Of a stretch of DNA of 64,000 bases, positions 1 to 9,206 are shown in pieces (the first letter of the stretch is position 1; each line of letters starts with the position of its first letter). Both the position numbers and the translations under genes were made by a program. The notes below the pieces were generated by a model, which had not been told where the DNA came from, did no database searches, and saw only the letters and a list, made by a program, of their open reading frames with translations. The stretch covers positions 1-64,000 of the forward strand of contig DEZB01000035.1 in the NCBI GenBank assembly GCA_002364735.1. The letters are read 5' to 3'. This stretch comes from Bacteroidales bacterium UBA3143. Lineage in GTDB: Bacteria; Bacteroidota; Bacteroidia; Bacteroidales; Dysgonomonadaceae.

Positions 1-19
1 AGCCTGCAAGATGGGTTAA

Positions 20-388
20 TATAATTCAAAAGAAAATACGTCAAAAAACAGGTGGAAATCAAATCCACCGCGGTGGATTGGATTTTCATGTGATGAAAAC
101 ACAATTTACCGCAGTAGAAATGTTTTGAATCACTAAAATCGTGCTTTTTTTGAGGATAAGCGCGAAAAAAATGCTTTATAAGAGGAATAAACGCACAAAG
201 ATTAAAAAATCAATAGATGATAATAGATGATCGTCAGTAGGAATCAACTTTTAAGGCAAAAATGGAGCAAATTTGAGCGATAAAATGAGAAAAAAGTGTT
301 TTCAAACATTTTCACCGTGGTGTTTTCAATTTTCATCAGTTTCAAACATTTTCAACGGAGTGGAAATGTTTAAAAAAAATATTTCCTA
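20..388. repeat. Palindrome-rich intergenic repeat, left copy
   Basis: This non-coding element matches the reverse complement of 52299-52668. Positions pair as left + right = 52687 across 52-371 with no net length change. Two conserved modules (52-125 and 304-371) are about 81-82% identical to their partners by hand count (60/74 and 56/68). The 178 bases between them are more diverged. Each module holds two palindromes around a CCGCGG-like centre, for example AATCCACCGCGGTGGATT at 62-79. A TTTTCATN(3)ATGAAAA-type spacer separates the palindromes. The element starts about 20 bp after the creD stop. Its function is unknown; it could be a MITE-like or REP-like family or a structured 3' RNA. Confidence 0.75.
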
Positions 389-407
389 AGTTTATCAGAT
401 AGTATAT

Positions 408-1844
408 CTATATTTTCAACTTTTTCGAATAATACATTATCACTGCCAAAATGCAGAATAAACCAATGCTACCCACAAGCAGTGCATAACTTTCCATCTG
501 TATCAATATGAAAACAAAAAGATACAGAAAAGCTAATAAAGCTCCGATAAACATTCCTTGTTTTCGGTTTTGAAGAATGCTTGACATGTGTAATATGATT
601 AAAGCAGTTGTCATTATGGCTGCTATGAAATAGGCAAGATTAAAACCCCATATTTCCGACAGCGACAACAACAACGAATAGAACAATACCAAGGCTAACC
701 CTACCAGTAGATACTGAAAAGGATTGACCAATTGTCCTTTCAATATTTCCACAAAGAAAACAATAACGAAAGTGAGAAGAATGATAAGGATTGCATATTT
801 CACACTGCGAATGTTCTGTTGGTATTGATCTACAGATTGAATAAACTTCACTCCAAATACTGAAGATGCCATTTGATTAATTGCTGTTTCATTTTCCGCA
901 TTAACGGTTTGACCGAAACTACGGTTAAGATCAATAACTTTCCACTGAGCTTTAAATCCTTCTTTAGTCACATCATGACTTTCGGGCAGAAAACCGCCCC
1001 CAAAACTTGGTGTTGCCCAATCTGATTTGAGCTGAGCTGTAGTTGTTTTTCCAATAGGTGTGATGTAGAAACCTTCTGATCCATTAAGGTGTAATGTAAC
1101 TGTGAAAGGTATTGCCTCTTGTTTTACGCCAGTCAAAGCTATTGAATCTAACTTAACGTTTAGTCCTGCTCCAAATATTCCTGTAGAAACCGAAGGAGAT
1201 GTAGTTGGTTTTACCCGCTCCATGTAGTACATGTCCATGGGTGGAGTTGATTCGGAATATAGATTATCAACAGGGATGCCCGACTCAAAATTTAGCTGGT
1301 TATCTCCAAATTGTAACACCACGCCTTCACGAATTCCTTTCAAATCGGATATTCCCATAATAACGCGTGCTTCGTCCAAGTACATCTGCTCAAGTTTGAT
1401 GCCTGTTTTTGCAAGTTCAGACATGTTGAATTTGCCTGAAAAAACTATATCTGAGCGGTAAACTGTGACATCATATATGGCACGTTTCCTCTTTTCTGCC
1501 TTCGCCTCGGCTACTACGTTCAACTCTTCTGGCAAAACTAACAAGTTTTTCCGTACTAACACCTGTTTCTCTTTTTGATTTAGCTCTTGAACATAAGGAA
1601 TCACAATACATGGACCCGTCAATATTTGCTCTCCGCTCCACTTTGAGGTTATCTCGCTTACAGCACTCCTCTTTGTGTCCATTCGCTCGTAGATAAGACT
1701 CCTTATCATGCCAAGTGGAATGAGCAAAAACAGCGTAAGTATACCGACTATGGCTACTTTGATAGTGGTTGAATAGCGCTCCTTAATGCTTCGTTTCTTT
1801 AGAGACTGTGGTGTTGACACATCGTAATTTACAGGTGTTTCCAT
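408..1844 (-). CDS. creD: CreD family inner-membrane protein
   Basis: This is a 478-residue member of the CreD (cell envelope integrity, inner membrane) family. An N-terminal membrane segment lies near residues 29-48. A large extracytoplasmic domain rich in beta structure follows (about 50-345). Several closely packed hydrophobic helices make up the C-terminal third (about 348-475), ending in a short basic tail. In enterobacteria CreD is the output of the CreBC regulon and is linked to envelope stability and colicin or beta-lactam phenotypes. No creBC genes are visible here, so regulation must differ. It is the last gene of a minus-strand run and is followed by the palindrome-rich repeat. Family assignment is good; the molecular function is not established. 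Confidence 0.85.
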   Translation of the reverse strand: METPVNYDVSTPQSLKKRSIKERYSTTIKVAIVGILTLFLLIPLGMIRSLIYERMDTKRSAVSEITSKWSGEQILTGPCIVIPYVQELNQKEKQVLVRKNLLVLPEELNVVAEAKAEKRKRAIYDVTVYRSDIVFSGKFNMSELAKTGIKLEQMYLDEARVIMGISDLKGIREGVVLQFGDNQLNFESGIPVDNLYSESTPPMDMYYMERVKPTTSPSVSTGIFGAGLNVKLDSIALTGVKQEAIPFTVTLHLNGSEGFYITPIGKTTTAQLKSDWATPSFGGGFLPESHDVTKEGFKAQWKVIDLNRSFGQTVNAENETAINQMASSVFGVKFIQSVDQYQQNIRSVKYAILIILLTFVIVFFVEILKGQLVNPFQYLLVGLALVLFYSLLLSLSEIWGFNLAYFIAAIMTTALIILHMSSILQNRKQGMFIGALLAFLYLFVFILIQMESYALLVGSIGLFCILAVIMYYSKKLKI

Positions 1845-1892
1845 AATGAATGAGCGTTAATTTTCAATGAGTTAATTTGTCGTGCTTATTTT

Positions 1893-3281
1893 CTAAATCT
1901 GACTTTTCACAAAAGCATCATTCAACGCTACAACTGCATTTTCGTAACATTCTCTTTTCACTACAAACTGAATATTAACCTGATTCAACGATTGTCCGAT
2001 ACTTTCAATGTTAATTTCTTTTTCGTAGAGTGCTTTGCTCGCTCTGTATAGAAAACCAGGCATGGCAATATTGGTTCCCAATACACTCACAATTGAGGTT
2101 GGTAACGTAATCACTCTATAGTAGGTTCTTGTAAGCTCTTCAATCAATCTTTTCGACTTTTCGGTGTCCCATAAAACAAACGTGATAGAGTTGGCATTGG
2201 TCGATTTCAGGATATAGCTCACTTTGTTTTTATCTAAATGCTGCATGATACCTAAGTCAAAGCCTACTTCGCCCACCATCATTGGGTCGTGAACTTCCAC
2301 TGCAATTACTTTGCGTGTACCAGAAACTATTTCAACGCGCGGATTGGGAGAGATATAATCGCGCGAAATTAAAGTTCCAGGGTGTTGAGGTTCAAAAGTG
2401 TTTTTGATACGAATATTTATGTTCGCCAGCTCCAAAGGTTTTGCCGCTTTAGGATGTATAGCTTCCATGCCAATGTCAGCTAACTGATCAGCAATTATGA
2501 AATTGGTTTGACCAACAGGTATAGAGTTTTCTATCCCCACAATTTTAGGATCTGCACTTGACAAATGGTATTCCTTATGAATAATTGCTTCATCCGCTTT
2601 TACCTCAACGGCAATCTTGCTAAATGTAACTTCGGAGTATCCACGATCGAAAGCACGCATAATGCCCTCAGTTCCTTTGGTGTATCCTGTTGCAATGCAA
2701 AGCACTTTGCTGAAGTCAATGTCCCTAAATTCTTTATGTATGCGTTGATCAATAGTAAGCGGTTCATTGTCGTTAAATCCGCACAAGTCAACAAAACGTG
2801 CATTGATGCCATTGTTGTTAAGGATATTGGCAGAATTCCATCCAGAATGTGCTTCGCCAATAGAAGCCAATATCTCGCGTGCTGCTAACGAAATGTCAAA
2901 GATGTTAACATATCCAGAAGCCATCACTTTGCCAAGGCTATACAGAAGAGTTTTTGCCTGATCAACACGGAAACGAATAAAATCGCGTGCTTCTTTAAGG
3001 TCGAGACCAATATCCGCAAAGCCATCGTTTATTAGGAGTAGGCGTTTGGCAAATGAATCTAATGCACTACTGTAGTCTTCGCCATTCAAGAACTTATTGT
3101 AAATGCCTGGTTCACCTGTCTTCTTGTGTTCCAACAGCCAGTTAGTAACATTGTTATAAGCCGAGACTACAAAAATACGGTTGTATAATTCTTCGTTTTT
3201 GCGGTCACCTTTAATTATGTTTTGCAATACATCCTGAAACTGAGACATGGATGTTCCGCCAATTTTTTCTACTGTAAGCAT
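1893..3281 (-). CDS. Aspartate kinase
   Basis: This 462-residue monofunctional aspartokinase phosphorylates L-aspartate, the first step toward lysine, threonine, methionine and diaminopimelate. The N-terminal signature VEKIGGTSMS is at residues 4-13. The amino-acid kinase domain runs to about residue 300, and two ACT-type regulatory domains fill the C-terminus (about 320-460), so allosteric feedback is expected. The KIGGTSMS form and the long insertion after residue 45 resemble the specialised aspartokinase subgroup first noted in ectoine clusters. No ectoine genes are near, so general amino-acid and peptidoglycan supply is more likely. The aspartate-semialdehyde dehydrogenase that acts next lies separately at 11505-12515. 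Confidence 0.9.
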   Translation of the reverse strand: MLTVEKIGGTSMSQFQDVLQNIIKGDRKNEELYNRIFVVSAYNNVTNWLLEHKKTGEPGIYNKFLNGEDYSSALDSFAKRLLLINDGFADIGLDLKEARDFIRFRVDQAKTLLYSLGKVMASGYVNIFDISLAAREILASIGEAHSGWNSANILNNNGINARFVDLCGFNDNEPLTIDQRIHKEFRDIDFSKVLCIATGYTKGTEGIMRAFDRGYSEVTFSKIAVEVKADEAIIHKEYHLSSADPKIVGIENSIPVGQTNFIIADQLADIGMEAIHPKAAKPLELANINIRIKNTFEPQHPGTLISRDYISPNPRVEIVSGTRKVIAVEVHDPMMVGEVGFDLGIMQHLDKNKVSYILKSTNANSITFVLWDTEKSKRLIEELTRTYYRVITLPTSIVSVLGTNIAMPGFLYRASKALYEKEINIESIGQSLNQVNIQFVVKRECYENAVVALNDAFVKSQI

Positions 3282-3309
3282 AGTCTTTTAAATACGTTTA
3301 TTGTTGAAG

Positions 3310-3885
3310 TTAAAATCTTTTCAATTCGCTGTACAAACGATGTATGGGCAATCCCATTATGTTGTAATATGATCCGTCAATGTGTTTCACTGCCACATAT
3401 CCAATCCACTCTTGCACACCATAAGCGCCTGCTTTATCAAGTGGGGAGTAGTGCTCTACATAGTATTCGATTTCTGTGTCGGTTAGTTCTCCAAATTCAA
3501 CATTTGAAGTGGCAGAGAATGAGGTTTGTTTAGTTGAAGAGGTCAAACAAACGCCAGTTATCACTTTGTGGGTTTTCCCAGATAAGGCACGTAACATTTC
3601 TTTAGCTTCTTCTTTATTAATAGGTTTACCAAAAACCTCTCCATCCAGCAGCACTATTGTATCAGCTGTTATTAGCAATTCCTCTTCGCATAACGATGAT
3701 ATATATGACTTTGCTTTTTTTGAAGCTACAAATTCTGCTATTTCTTCATTGAGTAAGTCATCGGGAAAGCTTTCATCAATGTCTGGCAAAATCTTTACTT
3801 CAAAATCGATATCAATCCCTCTTAGCAATTCCTCACGTCGTGGTGAGTTGGATGCCAGCACCACTTTATAGGGCGTTATCTTCAT
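3310..3885 (-). CDS. maf: Maf family nucleoside triphosphate pyrophosphatase
   Basis: This 191-residue Maf/YhdE-type house-cleaning enzyme hydrolyses non-canonical or excess nucleoside triphosphates (dTTP/UTP in the YhdE group) to monophosphates. The Maf signature LASNSPRREELLRG is at residues 10-23. The catalytic ADTIV segment and the following GKP motif are near 73-87, and AGAYGVQ, typical of the YhdE subgroup, is near 153-159. The start codon overlaps the kdsA stop as ATGA (3882-3885), so the two genes are translationally coupled. The length is normal for the family. Confidence 0.92.
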   Translation of the reverse strand: MKITPYKVVLASNSPRREELLRGIDIDFEVKILPDIDESFPDDLLNEEIAEFVASKKAKSYISSLCEEELLITADTIVLLDGEVFGKPINKEEAKEMLRALSGKTHKVITGVCLTSSTKQTSFSATSNVEFGELTDTEIEYYVEHYSPLDKAGAYGVQEWIGYVAVKHIDGSYYNIMGLPIHRLYSELKRF

Positions 3886-4676
3886 AAAGCAGCACGTAGT
3901 TTTACCAGTTTCGTCAACAAATCTTCCAACTTGTTAAGTTGCAACATGTTTGCACCATCCGACTTTGCAATGCTTGGGTTTGGGTGGGTTTCGATGAATA
4001 TACCATCTGCTCCAACTGCTATAGCCGCTTTGGAAATAGTTTCTATTAATTCGGGTTTTCCACCCGTAACACCCGACGATTGATTGGGTTGTTGCAAACT
4101 GTGTGTAACATCCATCACAACAGGGAAGCCAAACTTTCGCATTGTAGGGATGCCTCTGTAATCAACAATCAAATCATTGTATCCAAATGTTGTGCCTCGT
4201 TCTGTCAACATCACATTGTTGTTGCCCGAGTCCACTACCTTTTGTGCAGCAAACTGCATGCTTTCGGCCGAAAGGAATTGACCTTTCTTTATGTTTACAA
4301 TCTTTCCGGTTTTGGCTGCTGCAACTAATAGTTCTGTTTGACGACACAAAAAAGCGGGTATCTGTAATACATCTGCATACTCGGCCACCATTGCAGCTTC
4401 GTGCGATTCGTGAATGTCGGTTACAACGGGAATATTGAAAGTAGTTCCCACCTTTTGCAGAATCTTCAGTGCTTTTTCATCACCTATACCAGTAAATGAA
4501 TCCACGCGCGAACGATTGGCTTTTCGGTACGAACCTTTAAAAACATAGGGTATGCCCAGTTTCTGGGTGATAGTTATTATTCTCTCGGCAATGTCAAGTG
4601 CCATGCTTTCGTTTTCGATGACGCAAGGGCCTGCCATCAGAAAAAATGTTTCGCTTTTGAAGTATGATAAATCCAT
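3882..4676 (-). CDS. kdsA: 3-deoxy-8-phosphooctulonate synthase
   Basis: This 264-residue KDO-8-phosphate synthase condenses phosphoenolpyruvate with arabinose-5-phosphate to start KDO synthesis for lipid A inner core. Recognisable blocks are MAGPCVIENE (14-23), KGSYRKANRSR (47-57), TDIHE, NIKKGQFLS and DVTHSLQQPNQSSG. The Cys in the GPC block is the metal ligand of the metal-dependent KdsA class; the E. coli type has Asn there. This enzyme is therefore probably metal dependent, which is inferred from the family. It overlaps maf by four bases. The gene marks the organism as Gram-negative with LPS or LOS. Confidence 0.95.
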   Translation of the reverse strand: MDLSYFKSETFFLMAGPCVIENESMALDIAERIITITQKLGIPYVFKGSYRKANRSRVDSFTGIGDEKALKILQKVGTTFNIPVVTDIHESHEAAMVAEYADVLQIPAFLCRQTELLVAAAKTGKIVNIKKGQFLSAESMQFAAQKVVDSGNNNVMLTERGTTFGYNDLIVDYRGIPTMRKFGFPVVMDVTHSLQQPNQSSGVTGGKPELIETISKAAIAVGADGIFIETHPNPSIAKSDGANMLQLNKLEDLLTKLVKLRAAL

Positions 4677-4980
4677 CTAAAAAATACATTTATAAGTTGG
4701 GTGCAAGATACAAAAAAACTATTTGTTTTTGTAGCTTTACATTTACGACATAATAAGAAAAGCACTTTAGCTTACCCTTTTTTCATTTCAAACTAACAGA
4801 ATATAAAGTAGCGTATTATTTGCAGGAAACGCAGTAAACCTTTTCATCTTCTTCTGACGATGATGAGAAAATAAAGGTAAGAAATGTAAAAAAAATTGCG
4901 TTTCTTTTGCGAGATACATAAAACACTGCTATTGTTTTTACTTTATTTACCGAAAGAAGCAATTTCATGCAAATTGAGTA

Positions 4981-5253
4981 ACTTCTATAGGCTACACAAG
5001 AAAAAACCTCTAAGTTTAGTTGTTTTTTTACCCTACAGAAGTAACAACTTGTACATGGAGTGACTTCTGTAGACTACAGAAGAGAAAACTTGTTAAAGGA
5101 ACAACTTCTGTAGTCTACGGAAGAGAAAACTTGTTAAGGGAATAGGTTCTGTAGACTACAAAAGCAACAACTTGTACGTGGAGTGAGTTTTGTAGTCTAC
5201 AAAAGCAATAACTTGTACGTGGAGTGACTTTTGTACCCTGCAAAAGTAATAAC
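4981..5253. repeat. 41-bp tandem repeat array with palindromic core
   Basis: Seven contiguous units start at 4981, 5022, 5063, 5104, 5145, 5186 and 5227, an exact 41-bp period with no spacers. A more degenerate eighth unit can be aligned at 4940 (24 of 41 positions by hand). Each unit begins with an inverted repeat, best seen at 5064-5082 as CTTCTGTAG-A-CTACAGAAG. A linker resembling CAACAACTTGTACGTGGAGTG follows. The core bases change in pairs: TTCTG/CAGAA in unit 3 becomes TTTTG/CAAAA in unit 6, so the palindrome is kept while the sequence drifts. The array fills the 618-bp gap between kdsA and a sulfatase; nothing else is recognisable there. Confidence 0.88.
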
Positions 5254-5294
5254 ATATTCAATTTGTTAGTTTTCGCGACTACTTAGTATAAAGA

Positions 5295-6737
5295 TCATTT
5301 ATTTTGAGTTGGCAAATCACTGCCTGTATCTTCAATAATCTGTTGAAGATTCTTATATAATTCCTCTACCTTCTCAGGATGCTTCGCTGCCAAGTTATTC
5401 TTTTCGCTGATATCGTCCTTTAGGTTATAAAGTTCAAAACTATTGTCTTCATAAAAGTGGATAAGTTTCCAATCACCTTTTCTTAATGCACTGCCAGGCA
5501 CCCATCCACTACCATGGTAATGAGGGTAATGAAAGAACAACGACTCACGATCAAGATTCTCTCCATTGTTGATTAGTTCGTACAAGCTTTTAGCATCAAC
5601 ATGTTGTTCTGGTCTCTTTTCAACCCGCATGTAATCTAAAATGGTAGGGTAGATATCCATGCTTATGATTGGTGTTTCTATTACTCCTCCTGTTACATTT
5701 GCACCAATAGGTTTTACGATAAACGGCACTCGCAATCCCCCTTCATAAGCCCATCCTTTGCCTGCTCGAAGTGGTAGTACTGCTGTGGGAGCTATCCATG
5801 ACGTGCGCTCAAGGGTAGTTAGCCCTCCATTATCGGATGTGAAAATGATGAGTGTGTTATCCATTATATTCAATGAGTCTAATTTGTCTAATAGTCTTCC
5901 AATATTTTTATCCAGCGCATAAATCATTGAGGCATAAGCAGCATTTGTTTGATTTTGAACAGTATGTCCCCTTCCGTCTTGAATTATTATTGGATCTTTC
6001 TCTTCTAACTGCTCACGCTTTTGTTCAAACTTTTCGATGTACTCTTTGTTGGCCTGAATGGGAGTGTGAACCGTATAGAAAGCCAAATGCAGATAGAAAG
6101 GATTATCTTTATTTTCTTCAATAAACTGAATAGACTCGTTTGTCAACCTGTCTGTCAGATATTCTCCATCTGGACCATCTTCGAGCTTTTCATTCTTATA
6201 GGGTGAATAGTAGCCACCAGGAGGTTGTCCATAGTGAGCTCCTCCTATATTAGTGTCAAAACCTTGATCGGTAGGCAATTCTCCTTCACCTCCCAAGTGC
6301 CATTTTCCAGCAAAGAAAGTTTTGTAACCTTCTTCTTTCAATATTTCTGCTACAGTAACCTCCTCCAAAGGAAGTTGGTGTAAATCTTCTGGGCCCAACA
6401 GTTTTCTGTCTTTAGGGTCATCACCCGGAATCCAATCTGTAATACCTACCCTCGATGGATACTTGCCAGTCATGATGGCAGCCCTCGTAGGTGAACTAAC
6501 GGGATTTGGAGTATAAGCATTGGTGAACTTAACACCCATTGCTGCTAAACGATCAATATTGGGGGTTTCGTAAAAAGTGCTGCCATAGCACGCTAAGTCT
6601 TTCCAACCCATATCATCTACTAATAGAAAAACAACGTTGGGTTTCTTTTCTTCTTCTTCCTTTTTCTTTTTTGATTTGCAGCTGAGCAAGCCAATGCATA
6701 TCAAAATTATTACGAGGGGGTAGCTAATTTTTTTCAT
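5295..6737 (-). CDS. Sulfatase lipoprotein (S1 family, serine-type)
   Basis: This is a 480-residue arylsulfatase-fold enzyme that hydrolyses sulfate esters, probably on a polysaccharide or glycan. I chose the ATG at 6737 over a longer frame because a lipoprotein signal begins there (MKKISYPLVIILICIGLLSC, lipid Cys20). Asp41 and Asp42 begin the metal site. The maturation motif is SSPTR (81-85), so Ser81 would be converted to formylglycine by an anaerobic sulfatase-maturating enzyme, which is not encoded in this window. A basic/acidic linker (21-32) tethers the catalytic domain to the membrane. A CAAAAATA box at 6808-6815 reads TATTTTTG on the coding strand, a possible -7 element that agrees with this start. 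The gene is divergent from the next sulfatase. The substrate cannot be predicted. Confidence 0.9.
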   Translation of the reverse strand: MKKISYPLVIILICIGLLSCKSKKKKEEEEKKPNVVFLLVDDMGWKDLACYGSTFYETPNIDRLAAMGVKFTNAYTPNPVSSPTRAAIMTGKYPSRVGITDWIPGDDPKDRKLLGPEDLHQLPLEEVTVAEILKEEGYKTFFAGKWHLGGEGELPTDQGFDTNIGGAHYGQPPGGYYSPYKNEKLEDGPDGEYLTDRLTNESIQFIEENKDNPFYLHLAFYTVHTPIQANKEYIEKFEQKREQLEEKDPIIIQDGRGHTVQNQTNAAYASMIYALDKNIGRLLDKLDSLNIMDNTLIIFTSDNGGLTTLERTSWIAPTAVLPLRAGKGWAYEGGLRVPFIVKPIGANVTGGVIETPIISMDIYPTILDYMRVEKRPEQHVDAKSLYELINNGENLDRESLFFHYPHYHGSGWVPGSALRKGDWKLIHFYEDNSFELYNLKDDISEKNNLAAKHPEKVEELYKNLQQIIEDTGSDLPTQNK

Positions 6738-6988
6738 GTCCGTACTTATATTGAGTTTGAATTTCTCTTTTGAAGTTGTAGATGGATAAAGTGTCTCTCT
6801 ACACAAACAAAAATACAAATAAACTTTAAAAAAGAGTGCTTAAAGTATATAATACTTCACTTTAACTGATACATAAATAAACCCAATGGCTTTTCGTCTC
6901 TATTATTTTAGTAGAATTATTTTAATTTCTTTACACTCGTAGAACTAAATTAGTATATTTGTTGCTACATATAAAACAATATCAAAGC

Positions 6989-8413
6989 ATGAAAACTGCA
7001 TTCCACTCTTCTTTATTACTCAGTTCAATCACCATAATAGGTGCTTCAAGCTGTATTAGTAAGTCTGCTAATGAAACTGAGCAACCAAATATCTTAGTCA
7101 TACTTCTTGACGATGCAGGCTATAACGATTTTGGGTTTATGGGCAGCGAAGACTTAATAACTCCAAATATAGACAACTTAGCTGCAAATGGAGTTGTGTT
7201 TTCTGATGCACACGTGTCTGCAACTGTAAGTGGACCATCACGAGCTGGGTTGTTAACGGGGCGCTATCAACAAAGGAATGGTTATGAGTCTAATTTAAGG
7301 GACACTTTAGGTCTTGGATTAGACGAAGAAACAATAGGTGATATATTTAAACAGAATGGATATGCTACTGCTTGCTTTGGTAAATGGCATCAAGGTAATG
7401 ATGCTGCATACCATCCAAATGAACGAGGCTTCGAACATTTTTATGGATTCATAGCGGGAAGTCGGTCATATTTTTATAATGCTGATAAAGATGATAAACC
7501 AGGAAGCTATAGAAATATGCAATTGAATGGACAGCAAGTGAGTTTCGATGGCTATCTGACGGATGTTTTAGCTGATGCTGCATCTAACTATATAGTAGAA
7601 CAAGCAGAAAAAGAGAAACCTTTTATGGTGTATCTGTCATTCAATGCTGTGCACACTCCAATGGAAGCAACGCAAGAAGACTTAGATAAATTTGATGGAC
7701 ACGAAAGACAGCTATTGGCTGCTATGACTTGGGCAGTTGATCGAGGTATTGGTGAGGTAATAACAACACTAAAAGAATCAGGTGAGTATGACAATACGCT
7801 CATATTCTTTTTGAATGACAATGGTGGGGCATTCAATAATCAATCAAGCAATTACCCCCTTAAAGGTTTTAAAGGCAATAAGTTTGAAGGTGGTCATCGT
7901 GTTCCTTTTGTAATGGTTTACAGCGATAAAGTGAAGGGTGAATATGCTGGACTCACTTCATCGTTAGATATTTTAGTTACAGCTTTACAGACTGCTATTA
8001 TAGATACAGAAACGCTGAAACATCCATTGGATGGTGTAAATTTGATGCCTTATGTGAAAGGAGAAAAAGAGGGTGAACCTCATACAGAATTGTTTTGGCG
8101 CAAACAAGATATAGCAGCTGCTCGAATAGGAGATTACAAATTAATACGTGTAGAAGGAGTAGGAGAAAGGCTTTATAATTTGAACGATAACCTATCGGAA
8201 ACTAAAGATTTGCAACAGCAACTTCCAGCGAAAAGTGAAGAGCTTAACAAAGCTCTTGATAATTGGGAGAAAGGGCTTATTAATCCTGTTTTGTGGGGCG
8301 AAGGAGAGTGGGGCGATGTGACGCGCGAAATCCACAGAGACTTGATGAATAATCGTGAGGTGTCGGCCTATACACCGCAACAACTTAGGAAGAAGCAGAA
8401 TGCTGAGAAATAA
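6989..8413 (+). CDS. Sulfatase lipoprotein (S1 family, serine-type)
   Basis: This 474-residue S1 sulfatase is clearly different in sequence from its divergent neighbour. The ATG at 6989 gives a signal peptide with a lipobox (IGASSC, Cys22). The in-frame ATG at 6959 would lie inside the probable -7 box TATATTTG (6954-6961), so the later start is preferred. Asp41/Asp42 begin the metal site and SGPSR at 81-85 is the maturation motif, again serine-type. The motif GKWHQGN near residue 130 and a conserved LNDNGG block belong to the active site. The sequence retains every motif expected of an active enzyme. Having two serine-type sulfatases together suggests acquisition for use of a sulfated glycan, but no glycoside hydrolase for such a glycan is adjacent. 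Confidence 0.9.
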   Translation: MKTAFHSSLLLSSITIIGASSCISKSANETEQPNILVILLDDAGYNDFGFMGSEDLITPNIDNLAANGVVFSDAHVSATVSGPSRAGLLTGRYQQRNGYESNLRDTLGLGLDEETIGDIFKQNGYATACFGKWHQGNDAAYHPNERGFEHFYGFIAGSRSYFYNADKDDKPGSYRNMQLNGQQVSFDGYLTDVLADAASNYIVEQAEKEKPFMVYLSFNAVHTPMEATQEDLDKFDGHERQLLAAMTWAVDRGIGEVITTLKESGEYDNTLIFFLNDNGGAFNNQSSNYPLKGFKGNKFEGGHRVPFVMVYSDKVKGEYAGLTSSLDILVTALQTAIIDTETLKHPLDGVNLMPYVKGEKEGEPHTELFWRKQDIAAARIGDYKLIRVEGVGERLYNLNDNLSETKDLQQQLPAKSEELNKALDNWEKGLINPVLWGEGEWGDVTREIHRDLMNNREVSAYTPQQLRKKQNAEK

Positions 8414-8426
8414 GCAGTCAATGATA

Positions 8427-9098
8427 TTATTCTTTTCGTCCTCTCAATATTTCTCTTTTCCCTATTGGTCCAGGCAAACGCTCTACTGTAAAACCTGCAC
8501 TTTGTAGCATGCGACGTACTGCGCCTTTTGCACAATAGGTTGTAATGATGGCATTTGAATTACTTAGCGCATAGAGTTTATCAAATATTGCCTGACTCCA
8601 CATTTCAGGTTGCTTTTCTGGAGCAAATGCATCAAAGTAGATTACATCAAATTGTTTGGAGCTAATTAAATTATTAGGTTTACTAAAATCAAGTTCAATT
8701 TTATGTAAAGTGAAGTTAGGCGTAATTTCAGTTGGTTGATTCCACTGAGCATTATGCAAATCCATGAACAATGATGCTATGGTCTTATTTGTAACCTGTT
8801 CTGCATAATTAAGTTGCTTTGCGACTTCAATATCAAGTGGATAAAGCTCTAAAGAAGTATAATGTACTGTCAGGTTTGTTTTCAACGATTCCAAAAGGGT
8901 GAGGAATGCATTTAGACCTGTGCCGAAACCAATTTCAAGAACATTAATTTGTTGAAGGGTAGAAGCGCAAAAACCAGCATCAATATAAACGTGATGCGAT
9001 TCTTGAATTGCTCCATGTGTAGAGTGGTAGTGCTCATCTAATTGTGGGACAAACAGAGAATGGGAGCCATCTTCAGTAATGATTATTTGTGTTTGCAT
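8427..9098 (-). CDS. mnmD: tRNA 5-aminomethyl-2-thiouridine methyltransferase (MnmD-type)
   Basis: This 223-residue stand-alone SAM-dependent methyltransferase is related to the N-terminal half of MnmC (DUF752/Methyltransf_30). The family performs the last methylation making mnm5s2U at the wobble position of certain tRNAs. Visible motifs are the SAM loop VLEIGFGTGLNAF (53-65) and FDAFAPEKQPEMW (about 160-172), the family hallmark. The C-terminal oxidase half of MnmC is absent, as usual in this phylum. It is convergent with the sulfatase upstream in coordinates, with a 13-bp gap. Confidence 0.88.
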   Translation of the reverse strand: MQTQIIITEDGSHSLFVPQLDEHYHSTHGAIQESHHVYIDAGFCASTLQQINVLEIGFGTGLNAFLTLLESLKTNLTVHYTSLELYPLDIEVAKQLNYAEQVTNKTIASLFMDLHNAQWNQPTEITPNFTLHKIELDFSKPNNLISSKQFDVIYFDAFAPEKQPEMWSQAIFDKLYALSNSNAIITTYCAKGAVRRMLQSAGFTVERLPGPIGKREILRGRKE

Positions 9099-9154
9099 TT
9101 CGAGAAATTGCGTTTGAAAAATAAAACAAATTTACCAAAATATTTGCGGTTGCC

Positions 9155-9184
9155 TTGTCCTGAGCGTTTTTATTACTAATTTTG
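9155..9184 (+). promoter_or_regulatory. Bacteroidota-type promoter for the metal ABC genes
   Basis: A TTG at 9155-9157 is followed after 19 bases by TAATTTTG at 9177-9184. This matches the TTG-N19-21-TAnnTTTG consensus of the primary sigma factor of this phylum. It lies 22 bp upstream of the metal-binding lipoprotein start. No Zur or MntR box could be identified by eye. Confidence 0.6.
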
Positions 9185-9206
9185 CTTGCTAAATTAGACT
9201 CCTCAA

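Noticed and set aside
1893..3281. Ectoine biosynthesis through the specialised aspartokinase
   Set aside because: The KIGGTSMS signature resembles that subgroup, but no ectA, ectB or ectC gene is near, so the gene is annotated as a general aspartate kinase.
4940..5267. CRISPR array
   Set aside because: The 41-bp units are contiguous and every part of the unit repeats; there are no unique spacers, and no cas genes are present.
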